The notes under the pieces: generated by a model
Seen by the model: only the letters and a program-made list of their open reading frames with translations
Told to the model about the DNA's origin: nothing
Databases searched by the model: none
In this document: one piece after another, positions 1-5,990 of the stretch
How positions within the stretch are numbered: the first letter of the stretch is position 1
How the letters are laid out: the number at the start of each line of letters is the position of its first letter
Program-made: the position numbers and the translations under genes
NCBI GenBank assembly: GCA_021781185.1
Contig: JAJXXI010000629.1
Coordinates: 1-7,808 of the forward strand
Direction: 5' to 3'
Origin: a bacterium
GTDB lineage: Bacteria > Verrucomicrobiota > Verrucomicrobiia > Limisphaerales > UBA11358
DNA length: 7,808 nucleotides

Positions 1-2385
1 CCGAATCAGAAACCGCAATCCTCGCGAGGCATTCAATTCATCATTGGCGGTAATGCTGATTTCTCCGCCCGTGTTCATCCCCTGCACATTGGTGGTGGCG
101 ATGTTGTTGCCGGTGTTGGAAAAGATCGTGTAAACGTAGGCTCCGGGTGTGTCCATGCTGTAACCCGCGCCCCCGTCGAAAAAATAAAGCCGCCCAATTG
201 GATCTATGGTGGATTCAATGGCTCCGTTTCCAGGCGTTGGGGTATAGCCTCCCCAAGGAAATCCGGTGTCGTCGGCCTGCCCGACCTGCTCCTGATTGCC
301 AACTACAATCGCATACCAGTTGTTGGTGGGCATGCCTTCGGTTACTTGCGAAACCAAGCGATAATTCCCCTGAAAAACACCACTGGCGTTCCCTGATGCG
401 TCCACCGCAACCGCAGCCAGCGGCAGAGTCCGATCTATCTCAATCGGGTCGCTGTAAAGCGTGCTGTTGGTAGTGGGCACACTGCCGTTGGTAGTGTAGT
501 AAATTGCGCCATTTGCGGCGTAACTGAGTTTTAAACTGAGCACCCCCTGAAAATCACCGGGCGCATGATCGGGCATTGGATAGGGCCGGATGTTCTGGTA
601 AGCGGGCAGGATGCCGGCGTTGGTGATGATGTTCACATCATGCGAATCATTGTTGCTGAAGGTGTTCCCGTCATTAATATGTTGTTGAATTGTTCCGTTG
701 ATGAAGTCTCGCCCCACGTTCGTCCAGACATTGTTTTGCACGGCGATGCCACTGCTGCCCGCGTCCAGATATACAGGAACAATGGGCACATGTTGCGCGT
801 AAGAGTTATACCACGCGTCCTGAATATAGTTGCTTTGAATGACCGTTCCGGGTTGCATTGAGAGCGTGTAAATACCGCCCCCGTCAGCGAGCGCCGTATC
901 GTAACGCATGATATGATTATTTTGAATCACGTTGTTGCTGGCTACGGTAGAACTGAACGACCAGCCCCAGCCATCTGAAATTCCACTGTAGGGAACATTG
1001 TAGATCTCATTGTGCTGCACGGTTTCATTGTGCGCGTAACCGATGAAAATCCCCACCGCTCCCTGATAATCCAGGCCGATGTCCGTGATGAAATTATTCG
1101 CCAAAAGATTGCCCTGATTGACTGTTCTCAAATCACTTGGATTCGCAGACGCAATGGCGGGTGCCGCGTCATTGATGGCGTTGTCCGAAATGCCGGCAAA
1201 CAAGTTACCGCTGATAACGTTGCTCACCGAACCACTGCCAAGATCCAATCCAACTGCACCGAGATTGCGAAATATGCAACCAGCGAGCGTGACACGTTGC
1301 GCCGAACTCAACATGACGGCGGCTTCGGTATGGTAATACGCATAATTGTTATAATCTTGGAACAGGGTGTTGAATTGATTGGCCTGGTGATCCACATGAC
1401 CGTATGTATCAGGCACCAGCCAGGTGGCATCCTGAAAGATCAAGCCGTTGAAAACCAGATCATGCACCGGAGTATCCAAACTGGAACCTGTAATCTTGAT
1501 CAGAGTGGTCACCATCGGCGCGACCACTTGGGCCGTGGACATGTCCTCCCCCGGTTTGGGCAGATAAAATAATTCACCGGTGGAGGATTTAAGATACCAC
1601 TCACCCGGCTGATCAAGGAATTCATAGGCGTTCTCCAGAAAGAACAGCTCGTCGCTGAATTTGGGCGGATCAGGCTTGTTGAACATGATGCTCCGTTCCG
1701 GCTCCATCAGCGTGATGCTGGAGGTCGAGCCGTTGTTTGAAATGCTGGCAATACGTCCCCTCCAAGCGGTCCAACGCAATTGGATAATCACCTCCGCCGG
1801 ATTGCCCGGGTCAGAGGTAAAGCTCGGGATGTTGGTGGCCGCCACATTTATCAGCATGTTATTAGTGTCCCAGCCGATTAACCGCGCGTAACTTCCGGCA
1901 TTGGGCGTTCGCGCCCTCACGGCGCGAGCACCATTGATATACAGCTGGCGAAATTGCATTCCCGGGGTAACCTGGGCCTTGTAGAGGCCGCCCCCTAGGC
2001 TGGTCCAGTTGCTGGCCACCATGCCGCCACTGATAACGGGCGTTTCTCCGGGATAGGCGGCGTAGATTACCTGAAACCCATTTTCACCAGAATCCGCTTC
2101 CGTAAATTGGAGTGCATTCGTCAGTTGATAGACACCTCCGCGTAAATTCACGATGATGTCCCCGTTCATGGAATTGTTCGTGGCACGAACGCTCTGCTGC
2201 GCCCGCTGAATTGTTTGAAATGGATATTTCACTGTGCCGGAGTAGCTGTCAGATCCCGCCACGGGATCCACGTAAAACTGCGTCATAACCGGGTTTGCCT
2301 GAGCCAGCGGCAACAACGTCAAAAAAATAAACACCACAAGGGCGGCACACTGCTCAAAATAAAAATGGATGACCGGGCGCTTCAT
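1..2385 (-). CDS. Secreted right-handed beta-helix protein with chitobiase-like C-terminal domain (3' end outside window)
   Basis: Reading the minus strand from the ATG at 2385 gives 795 codons without a stop, running off the left edge. Residues 1-30 are a signal peptide (basic start, hydrophobic core around 14-28, predicted cleavage at AQA/N). The mature start has the pattern FYVDPVAGSDSYSGT, followed by an LRGGVYQL strand and a YPGETPVISGG segment, as in secreted DUF1565/GH141-like beta-helix proteins; LYINGARAVRARTPN lies at 148-162. Residues about 298-590 are rich in short Asn-ended turns (SNNVIQNNHI, DGGGIY at 501-506), typical of parallel beta-helix coils (PF13229-like). Residues about 607-676 resemble the CHB_HEX_C domain, with IYYTTNGSVPTT near 628. 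Residues 677-795 are not recognised. No Shine-Dalgarno is visible; the start is chosen because the signal peptide follows directly. A polysaccharide-active or polysaccharide-binding role is inferred, but no catalytic residues could be assigned. Confidence 0.88.
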   Translation of the reverse strand, partial: MKRPVIHFYFEQCAALVVFIFLTLLPLAQANPVMTQFYVDPVAGSDSYSGTVKYPFQTIQRAQQSVRATNNSMNGDIIVNLRGGVYQLTNALQFTEADSGENGFQVIYAAYPGETPVISGGMVASNWTSLGGGLYKAQVTPGMQFRQLYINGARAVRARTPNAGSYARLIGWDTNNMLINVAATNIPSFTSDPGNPAEVIIQLRWTAWRGRIASISNNGSTSSITLMEPERSIMFNKPDPPKFSDELFFLENAYEFLDQPGEWYLKSSTGELFYLPKPGEDMSTAQVVAPMVTTLIKITGSSLDTPVHDLVFNGLIFQDATWLVPDTYGHVDHQANQFNTLFQDYNNYAYYHTEAAVMLSSAQRVTLAGCIFRNLGAVGLDLGSGSVSNVISGNLFAGISDNAINDAAPAIASANPSDLRTVNQGNLLANNFITDIGLDYQGAVGIFIGYAHNETVQHNEIYNVPYSGISDGWGWSFSSTVASNNVIQNNHIMRYDTALADGGGIYTLSMQPGTVIQSNYIQDAWYNSYAQHVPIVPVYLDAGSSGIAVQNNVWTNVGRDFINGTIQQHINDGNTFSNNDSHDVNIITNAGILPAYQNIRPYPMPDHAPGDFQGVLSLKLSYAANGAIYYTTNGSVPTTNSTLYSDPIEIDRTLPLAAVAVDASGNASGVFQGNYRLVSQVTEGMPTNNWYAIVVGNQEQVGQADDTGFPWGGYTPTPGNGAIESTIDPIGRLYFFDGGAGYSMDTPGAYVYTIFSNTGNNIATTNVQGMNTGGEISITANDELNASRGLRFLIR

Positions 2386-2470
2386 TGGCAGATTTTTAAA
2401 ATTTAAAGCGGCTATGTTTGACGAGTTTGGCTTGGTGGCAAAATAAAAACGGATTGATTTCAGCATTGGT

Positions 2471-2498
2471 ATAATACCATGAAATCAAACCGGCTCAA
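2471..2498 (-). promoter_or_regulatory. Candidate sigma70-type promoter for the beta-helix gene
   Basis: On the minus strand a TTGAGC -35-like hexamer (2498-2493) is followed after 16 bp by TATTAT (2476-2471), which matches five of six bases of the -10 consensus. Transcription would start near 2464, giving a leader of about 80 nt before the ATG at 2385. The -10 lies inside a small palindrome, GGTAT-A-ATACC, so a regulator could bind there. The -35 overlaps the hairpin at 2494-2524. Assigned by eye only. Confidence 0.35.
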
Positions 2499-2524
2499 AC
2501 CCGCCCGCATTGGGCGGGTTTGAG
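2494..2524 (-). terminator. Perfect 13-bp GC-rich hairpin, probable terminator of the PEP-CTERM gene
   Basis: CTCAAACCCGCCC (2494-2506) and its exact reverse complement (2512-2524) enclose a 5-nt loop. It lies about 80 nt beyond the stop of the PEP-CTERM gene and upstream of the beta-helix gene, the position expected of an intrinsic terminator between two tandem genes. The following minus-strand bases (CCGGTTTGATTTC) form only a weak U-tract, so termination may be partial or factor-assisted. An operator role is the alternative. Confidence 0.6.
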
Positions 2525-2604
2525 GGTAATCTTGGGAAATTTCACCGGATGATATTGAATCTTAAATGGCGCTGAAACAATTCACTTCGACGGATGGCAT
2601 TCCT

Positions 2605-3747
2605 TCATTTCCCATTTTGAGGAATTTGGCGACGGACGCGCCCGGCCAATAGCGACACCAAGGCAAGGCTAAGCAAGGCAACACTGGAAGGTTCTGGCAC
2701 AGCCGTCACGGTCAACCGCAAATCACCACCCACCACAGATTCGCCGAAGGTCACTCCCGCCGGCGTATTACCCAGCACAATCGCGTCCGTGCCGCTGATG
2801 CTGCTGGACTGAAGCAAATCGAAATAGTCGCCCACCGTCGGATTATACCCATTGACTAGGCTGATGTTGATCAAGGTTTGACCGTTAGCGGTTCCCAGGC
2901 TGCCCGAAGTGATGAGCGTGTCATAAGCGCCGGGGGCCGTCCCTCCAATATCCGCATTGAAGATGACATTGCCGCCATTGGCATTCAACGTCAAAGTGCC
3001 GTCAAACTTCAAACTTCCAATCTGGCCGGCGGCTAATCCGGGATTGATGACCATATTGGCGCCAACATTCGCAATCAGGTCCGCGCCCCCACTGCCGACA
3101 TAGCCGTTGCCGGCAAGAGTTATCGGAAGTTGATGGGTGCTGGCATTGAATTGGATGTAGCTGTTAAAGGCGGACGAACCCGAAGCGCTGTTGTTAACGG
3201 TGACGGTGCCGCCCTTGTCGAAAACACTGAACCCAAACTGCGAACCAGACAGCGCCGAGCCATCGCCCAAAACCAAATTGCCACCGCCATTGAACCCTGA
3301 CAGATTTCTGGAAGTGCTCCCGCTTCCAACGATAGTAGCAGTAACCCCTGGATCCACTTGTATGGAATTGGCCACGGATGTGAAATTGAGGTAGTTTCCG
3401 TTCAAATCAATGGTGTGACCATTATTCAGGAAGATGAGTTGACCGGTGGCATCTACGCCACCGTCGAGCGTGGCCGTTCCCGCCGCACCACCAAAAACTG
3501 CAGTGCTTCCGTCCCAGCCTTGGTTGGCTGTTCCATTCCACCAGGAACTCCCATACCAACCACCGGTTCCGCCACCACCGGTTCCACCCACCACGTTGCC
3601 CGCAGCATCGCCGGCGGCGTTAAAAAGTATTTGCCCCTGTGTAGAACACTCAGTTGCTAGAAAAAGCAAAAAAAATCCCAGAGAAACAGACAGCGTTACA
3701 ACCTGATGTTTAGGTCGGAAAATAATCGGCAAGTTATTTATTGTCAT
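2605..3747 (-). CDS. PEP-CTERM sorting domain protein, Gly/Asn-rich beta-strand repeat type
   Basis: A complete 380-residue secreted protein. Residues about 16-32 (VVTLSVSLGFFLLFLAT) are the hydrophobic core of an N-terminal signal peptide. The C-terminus carries the three-part exosortase signal: VPEP at 350-353, a hydrophobic helix at about 356-369, and the basic tail RVRR at 370-373. Such proteins are cut and sorted by an exosortase (EpsH family), which is not in this window. The body, after a glycine run near 55-65, is a low-complexity series of beta-strand and Asn/Gly/Ser-rich turns resembling autotransporter-associated beta-strand repeats, with no enzyme motif. The start is ATG with a weak TGAG at 3756-3759, 8 nt upstream. 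A cell-surface or extracellular-matrix role is inferred from the tag alone. The gene stands alone, with a hairpin downstream and about 275 nt of non-coding sequence upstream. Confidence 0.92.
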   Translation of the reverse strand: MTINNLPIIFRPKHQVVTLSVSLGFFLLFLATECSTQGQILFNAAGDAAGNVVGGTGGGGTGGWYGSSWWNGTANQGWDGSTAVFGGAAGTATLDGGVDATGQLIFLNNGHTIDLNGNYLNFTSVANSIQVDPGVTATIVGSGSTSRNLSGFNGGGNLVLGDGSALSGSQFGFSVFDKGGTVTVNNSASGSSAFNSYIQFNASTHQLPITLAGNGYVGSGGADLIANVGANMVINPGLAAGQIGSLKFDGTLTLNANGGNVIFNADIGGTAPGAYDTLITSGSLGTANGQTLINISLVNGYNPTVGDYFDLLQSSSISGTDAIVLGNTPAGVTFGESVVGGDLRLTVTAVPEPSSVALLSLALVSLLAGRVRRQIPQNGK

Positions 3748-4022
3748 AATTTTATCTCATTGATGTGGTTGATGTCTTTTCTGAAACTGGACCTAGCATT
3801 TTATGCATGTTGATCTTTACACCTTTGAAAATAGCATAAAAGGAATTGCCCGCGTAACCTGCACATTTGGGTGTATTCAAAATTAAAAGTGCGCCATAGC
3901 CGTCCCTTCAAGGTTTTCACAGCAACGATTCTGGCATATTAAAACTGCCTGTTTTTGCTGTTTGATCATTTGCGAGGATTTTTTGCGAGTGTCCCACCAC
4001 TAACCGACGATTTTTCACCTAC
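3748..4022. other. Upstream non-coding region of the PEP-CTERM gene
   Basis: No coding sequence could be supported here. On the minus strand a possible extended -10 (TGCTATTTT, with TATTTT at 3833-3828) lies about 80 nt before the PEP-CTERM ATG, but no good -35 accompanies it. An 8-bp inverted repeat (TTTTATGC at 3799-3806, GCATAAAA at 3834-3841) frames this spot and may be chance. The right part probably includes the decayed left end of the IS4-like element, but no terminal inverted repeat could be paired. Confidence 0.3.
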
Positions 4023-4282
4023 ACGAAGGAAGATCGCAGCGTCTTCGCCTAACTCTTCCTCCTCCCTAAATACGGGTTCGACAAGTGTGACGACCGTTTC
4101 CACGACAACTTCCACGTCCGCAAACTGCCGGTTTACGAACGCTTATTCGTGCTGGCCTTCGCCCAACTCACTTGTCGCGAAAACTTCACTCGACATCGAA
4201 ACCTGCCTTGACGTCCTTTGGCCCCAAACTCTATCACGCTGACATCCGCCATCCAACTTTCTGCAGCACCATGGCCGATTAA
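4023..4282 (+). pseudogene. IS4-family transposase remnant (N-terminal part, frameshifted)
   Basis: Three forward frames read in succession match the N-terminal region of IS4-family transposases of the DUF4372 type. Frame one (4035-4180) reads RSVFA-stop-LFLLPKYGFDKC and then VLAFAQLTCREN, against the usual TVFAQL..LLPKYEFDKC and MAFAQLTYRES; the stop TAA at 4050-4052 replaces a Gln codon. A one-base shift then gives SLDIETCL (family SLRDIEACL) near 4187-4209. A second shift gives KLYHADIR (4226-4249; family KLYHMGIR) and CSTMAD, ending at a TAA at 4280. The rest of the protein, including the DDE catalytic core, is absent and no start codon is left. It is therefore an old, non-functional fragment. 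Family recognition is from remembered motifs; decay is plain from the stop and shifts. Confidence 0.82.
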
Positions 4283-4367
4283 CCATTCCGGAATAAATTC
4301 CAAGCCGCCGCCTATGAGTCTGAAGCTTTTGAATTTCATGCGCAAAAGGCAAAATTAGAATTTGTTT

Positions 4368-4387
4368 TCCTGACAATTCCTGACAAA
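4368..4387 (+). repeat. Tandem TCCTGACAA repeat, left pair
   Basis: TCCTGACAAT (4368-4377) is followed immediately by TCCTGACAAA (4378-4387), a nine-of-ten tandem repeat with 10-bp period. A similar pair lies on the other side of the tRNA fragment. Spacing of about one helical turn suggests protein binding, possibly integrase arm sites; this is inferred. Confidence 0.55.
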
Positions 4388-4392
4388 TAATG

Positions 4393-4494
4393 TTCGCATT
4401 GCTTCGTTATGGCAACTTTTGTCCAAAAATGCGCAATAGCATTTTCCCCTTTTATTTACCCACCTTTTAGGTCATTTTAACGAAGCAATGCGAA
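4393..4494. repeat. Perfect 17-bp inverted repeat with 68-nt spacer
   Basis: TTCGCATTGCTTCGTTA (4393-4409) recurs as its exact reverse complement at 4478-4494. An exact match of this length is very unlikely by chance. The spacer is AT-rich and shows no gene. It lies directly before the tRNA 3' fragment. Possible meanings are the ends of a small non-autonomous element, integrase or excisionase binding sites, or a cruciform/stem-loop. Confidence 0.85.
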
Positions 4495-4503
4495 GCACTT
4501 CAA

Positions 4504-4531
4504 CCGGTTTCGAGTCCCGGTAGGGTCGCCA
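4504..4531 (+). tRNA. tRNA 3'-end fragment (T arm, acceptor strand, CCA), likely integration-site remnant
   Basis: The segment has the exact geometry of a tRNA 3' end: T-stem CCGGT (4504-4508), T-loop TTCGAGT (4509-4515), CCCGG (4516-4520), seven acceptor bases TAGGGTC, G73 and encoded CCA (4529-4531). The matching 5' acceptor GACCCTA and the D and anticodon arms are missing upstream, so it is not a functional gene. Position 53 is T instead of the near-invariant G, breaking one T-stem pair. G73 fits Ser, Gln, Asn, Asp or Trp tRNAs, but identity cannot be set. tRNA 3' ends are classic attachment sites for tyrosine recombinases, and one lies 140 bp away. Confidence 0.65.
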
Positions 4532-4544
4532 TCAATGTTTTCAA

Positions 4545-4585
4545 GGGGTTTATGATTCCAACGAGTCATAAACCCCATTTTCTTT
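4545..4585 (+). terminator. Intrinsic terminator downstream of the tRNA fragment
   Basis: GGGGTTTATGA (4545-4555) pairs perfectly with TCATAAACCCC (4566-4576) around a 10-nt loop and is followed on the plus strand by ATTTTCTTT. It starts 14 nt after the CCA, as expected for the original terminator of the tRNA gene. Confidence 0.72.
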
Positions 4586-4605
4586 CTGACAAGGTTCTGA
4601 CAAAT
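4585..4605 (+). repeat. Direct TTCTGACAA repeat, right pair
   Basis: TTCTGACAA occurs at 4585-4593 (with the final shared bases at 4591-4592) and again from 4596 with an 11-bp period. It has the same TGACAA core and orientation as the pair at 4368-4387. Candidate integrase arm-type sites, by inference only. Confidence 0.5.
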
Positions 4606-4616
4606 TGAATTTGGGT

Positions 4617-4645
4617 ATAAAAAAGCCCCAGTTTCGCTGGGGCTA
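4617..4645 (-). terminator. Intrinsic terminator of the integrase remnant
   Basis: On the minus strand AGCCCCAG and CTGGGGCT form a perfect 8-bp stem (4644-4637 with 4631-4624) around a 5-nt loop, followed by six T residues (4624-4619). It is placed about 30 nt after the integrase stop codon. Confidence 0.85.
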
Positions 4646-4673
4646 ATCAAATTCGGATGTCTTTTTGGCATCG

Positions 4674-5033
4674 TCATGGCGCTGGTCTGATTGCCCAATA
4701 CTTCTCCGTCCATTTGGGCGAAACCTCGTGGAGATAATGCTTCTTGGCGATTCGCTCAGAATTGCCCATTACAAATACGGTTTCAGAAATGTTCCGTGTC
4801 AGATTGTAATAATAGGTTCCAAATGAATGCCTCAATCCATCTTGAATCCATTTCTTACGAGGCGTCCATTCACGGAACGCCTCACGGGAATTTCGCTGTA
4901 ATTTGGCGTGGTTTTTTACGGGGTTCAGCGGTTGGTCTGAATGCTTGTTTTTGATATGCTCCAACCAAATCCAAAGGGCATCTGTATTTTTCAAATCAAC
5001 TCGTCTCGCCCCTACCTTGCCAAATTTGTTCAC
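4674..5033 (-). pseudogene. Tyrosine recombinase/phage integrase, C-terminal fragment
   Basis: The open frame from a GTG at 5033 encodes 119 residues, against 300-400 for whole integrases. A TAA lies five codons upstream (5049-5051), and beyond it the sequence belongs to another gene, so the core-binding domain and first catalytic Arg are lost. What remains is the catalytic C-terminus: a KVGARRVDL strand, then DGLRHSFGTYYY with the second catalytic Arg, VMGNSERIAKKHYL with the presumed nucleophile Tyr, and the tail WTEKYWAIRPA. This matches integrases common in Verrucomicrobiota (LRHSFASY ... GH ... HYR.LV ... W.I.P). The usual HxxR His is Asp and the usual GH His is Asn; similar swaps may occur in this subfamily. 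A strong terminator follows. It sits beside a tRNA 3' fragment, so it is probably the leftover of an element that used that site. It is almost certainly inactive. Confidence 0.8.
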
Positions 5034-5051
5034 GAAGATTTGTTTGGTTTA

Positions 5052-5300
5052 CCGTCCACCAATTTTCTGACATTCTCAAAATTCGGAACTTTGAGGGAAA
5101 ACCGTATGTGCTGATCGGCGGTCAGGCCGTTAACTATTGGGCGGAATATTACCTGTCATCGGAGCCTGGCCTCAAAGCCTTCATACCCTTCACCAGCAGG
5201 GATATTGATTTCCGCGGTAATCGGGATGACGTTCGTCATATTGCCGACCAATTGGACCAGACGCCATCCTATCCCGGGAAAGTCAACATCACAGCTCTAT
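5052..5300 (+). pseudogene. Nucleotidyltransferase-like protein fragment
   Basis: The open plus frame reads VHQFSDILKIRNFEGKPY, then VLIGGQAVNYWAEYY and PFTSRDIDFRGNRDDV. These match the opening of a family of small nucleotidyltransferase-fold proteins: the GGQA turn near the N-terminus followed by a DxD-type metal motif (DID here). No ATG precedes the conserved start; the only nearby start is the GTG at 5108, which would cut into the GGQA strand. Similarity stops near 5290 and the frame then runs on by chance to 5386 inside the antisense of the regulator gene. Only about 80 residues of an expected 200 or more remain, so this is a remnant truncated at both ends. It is head-to-head with the integrase remnant. 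Members of this fold include antitoxin/toxin-type and abortive-infection proteins, but no partner gene is seen. Assignment is by motif memory. Confidence 0.6.
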
Positions 5301-5324
5301 TGATCGGGCGTTTGCAGGGTTGCT

Positions 5325-5978
5325 CTACAGGCAGGCGCTATTGTCGAAGGCAAATTTCAACAGGCTGTGCGTCCCGTGCAGCTTGAGCTTGTTGCAGATG
5401 TGCTGGCGGTGATTGTCCACGGTGCGCACGCTCAAGTTGAGGAGGTCGGCGATTTCCTTGCTGGTGTAATCCTCGCCAATGAGCTTGAGGATCCGGCGTT
5501 CGGCTGGTGTCAGGGCTTCAATTTGAGGCTTGCTCAACAGCAATTCCCGCACGCGGTCACCGCGCCGTTTCCCGGCTTCCAGCATCGAGGCACTCACAAA
5601 ACTTTCGCCGCTTTCCACCTTTTCAAGTGCTGCCACAACGTCGTTGGCGGCGTTTTCTTTCAGCACATAGGCCTTCGCCCCCAAATCCATCGCAGCGTTG
5701 AACATGTCCTCTTCCTTATACATTGTCAGGATGATTATCTTGACTGTATTGGGAAGAGTGCGGATCGCCCTGATGGTCTCCAGTCCATTCAAGTGCGGCA
5801 TGTCAATGTCGAGGATGATGATTTTTGGGGTTAGGTGGACGATTTGTCGCAGAGCCTCCTCGCCGTCGGAAGCTTCCCCAATGATCTTGAAACGTGAGTT
5901 GCGCCCAATAAAATCGCGCAGCCCATGGCGAAGGAGCGGATGATCATCCACCACCAGAACTGTTACTTCGTGCTTCAT
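5325..5978 (-). CDS. NarL/LuxR-type response regulator
   Basis: A full-length 217-residue two-component regulator. The receiver domain (about 5-120) has the acidic pair D11-D12, phospho-acceptor D57 in the strand IIILDIDMP, T85 and K107, all in their expected places. The LuxR/GerE DNA-binding domain covers about 153-217, with LTPAERRILKLIGEDYTSKEIA and the recognition helix region SVRTVDNHRQHI near 183-194. Phosphorylation should promote dimerisation and promoter binding. ATG is 12 nt downstream of the kinase stop, with no clear Shine-Dalgarno, so it is probably co-transcribed and perhaps translationally coupled. The C-terminus is complete by family length. No intrinsic terminator is visible after the stop, where the nucleotidyltransferase remnant begins in convergent orientation. 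Target genes are not shown. Confidence 0.97.
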   Translation of the reverse strand: MKHEVTVLVVDDHPLLRHGLRDFIGRNSRFKIIGEASDGEEALRQIVHLTPKIIILDIDMPHLNGLETIRAIRTLPNTVKIIILTMYKEEDMFNAAMDLGAKAYVLKENAANDVVAALEKVESGESFVSASMLEAGKRRGDRVRELLLSKPQIEALTPAERRILKLIGEDYTSKEIADLLNLSVRTVDNHRQHICNKLKLHGTHSLLKFAFDNSACL

Positions 5979-5990
5979 GCTTGCCGATGT

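Larger units (their letters stand above)
4283..4503. other. AT-rich non-coding spacer with repeats
   Basis: Nothing coding is supported. It contains a tandem 10-bp repeat with TCCTGACAA twice (4368-4387) and both arms of the 17-bp inverted repeat. It follows the transposase remnant and leads into the tRNA fragment, so it is probably junction DNA left by successive insertions. Confidence 0.5.

Noticed and set aside
1012..1572. Plus-strand 186-aa ORF
   Set aside because: It is the antisense shadow of the beta-helix gene, whose minus-strand translation has a signal peptide and clear domain patterns.
3799..3841. 8-bp inverted repeat TTTTATGC / GCATAAAA before the PEP-CTERM gene
   Set aside because: It is short, AT-rich and separated by 27 nt, so it is expected by chance at this scale.
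3885..3905. Possible sigma54 site (TGGCGC...) upstream of the PEP-CTERM gene, as seen for some exosortase-linked genes
   Set aside because: The required GC of the -12 element is not at the right spacing.
3955..4242. Plus-strand 95-aa Ser/Thr-rich ORF
   Set aside because: It is a chance frame over the frameshifted IS4 remnant; only its last third coincides with the true transposase frame.
4440..4531. A full-length tRNA ending at 4531
   Set aside because: The bases upstream contain no matching acceptor, D arm or anticodon arm; instead they hold an inverted-repeat arm.
4368..4605. CRISPR array
   Set aside because: There are only two repeat pairs, about 10 bp each, without regular spacers or cas genes.
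4477..4713. Minus-strand 78-aa ORF across the tRNA fragment and both terminators
   Set aside because: It covers two hairpins, the tRNA fragment and the integrase 3' end, and has no recognisable protein pattern.
5367..5834. Plus-strand 155-aa ORF
   Set aside because: It is antisense to the response regulator, which has all its family residues.
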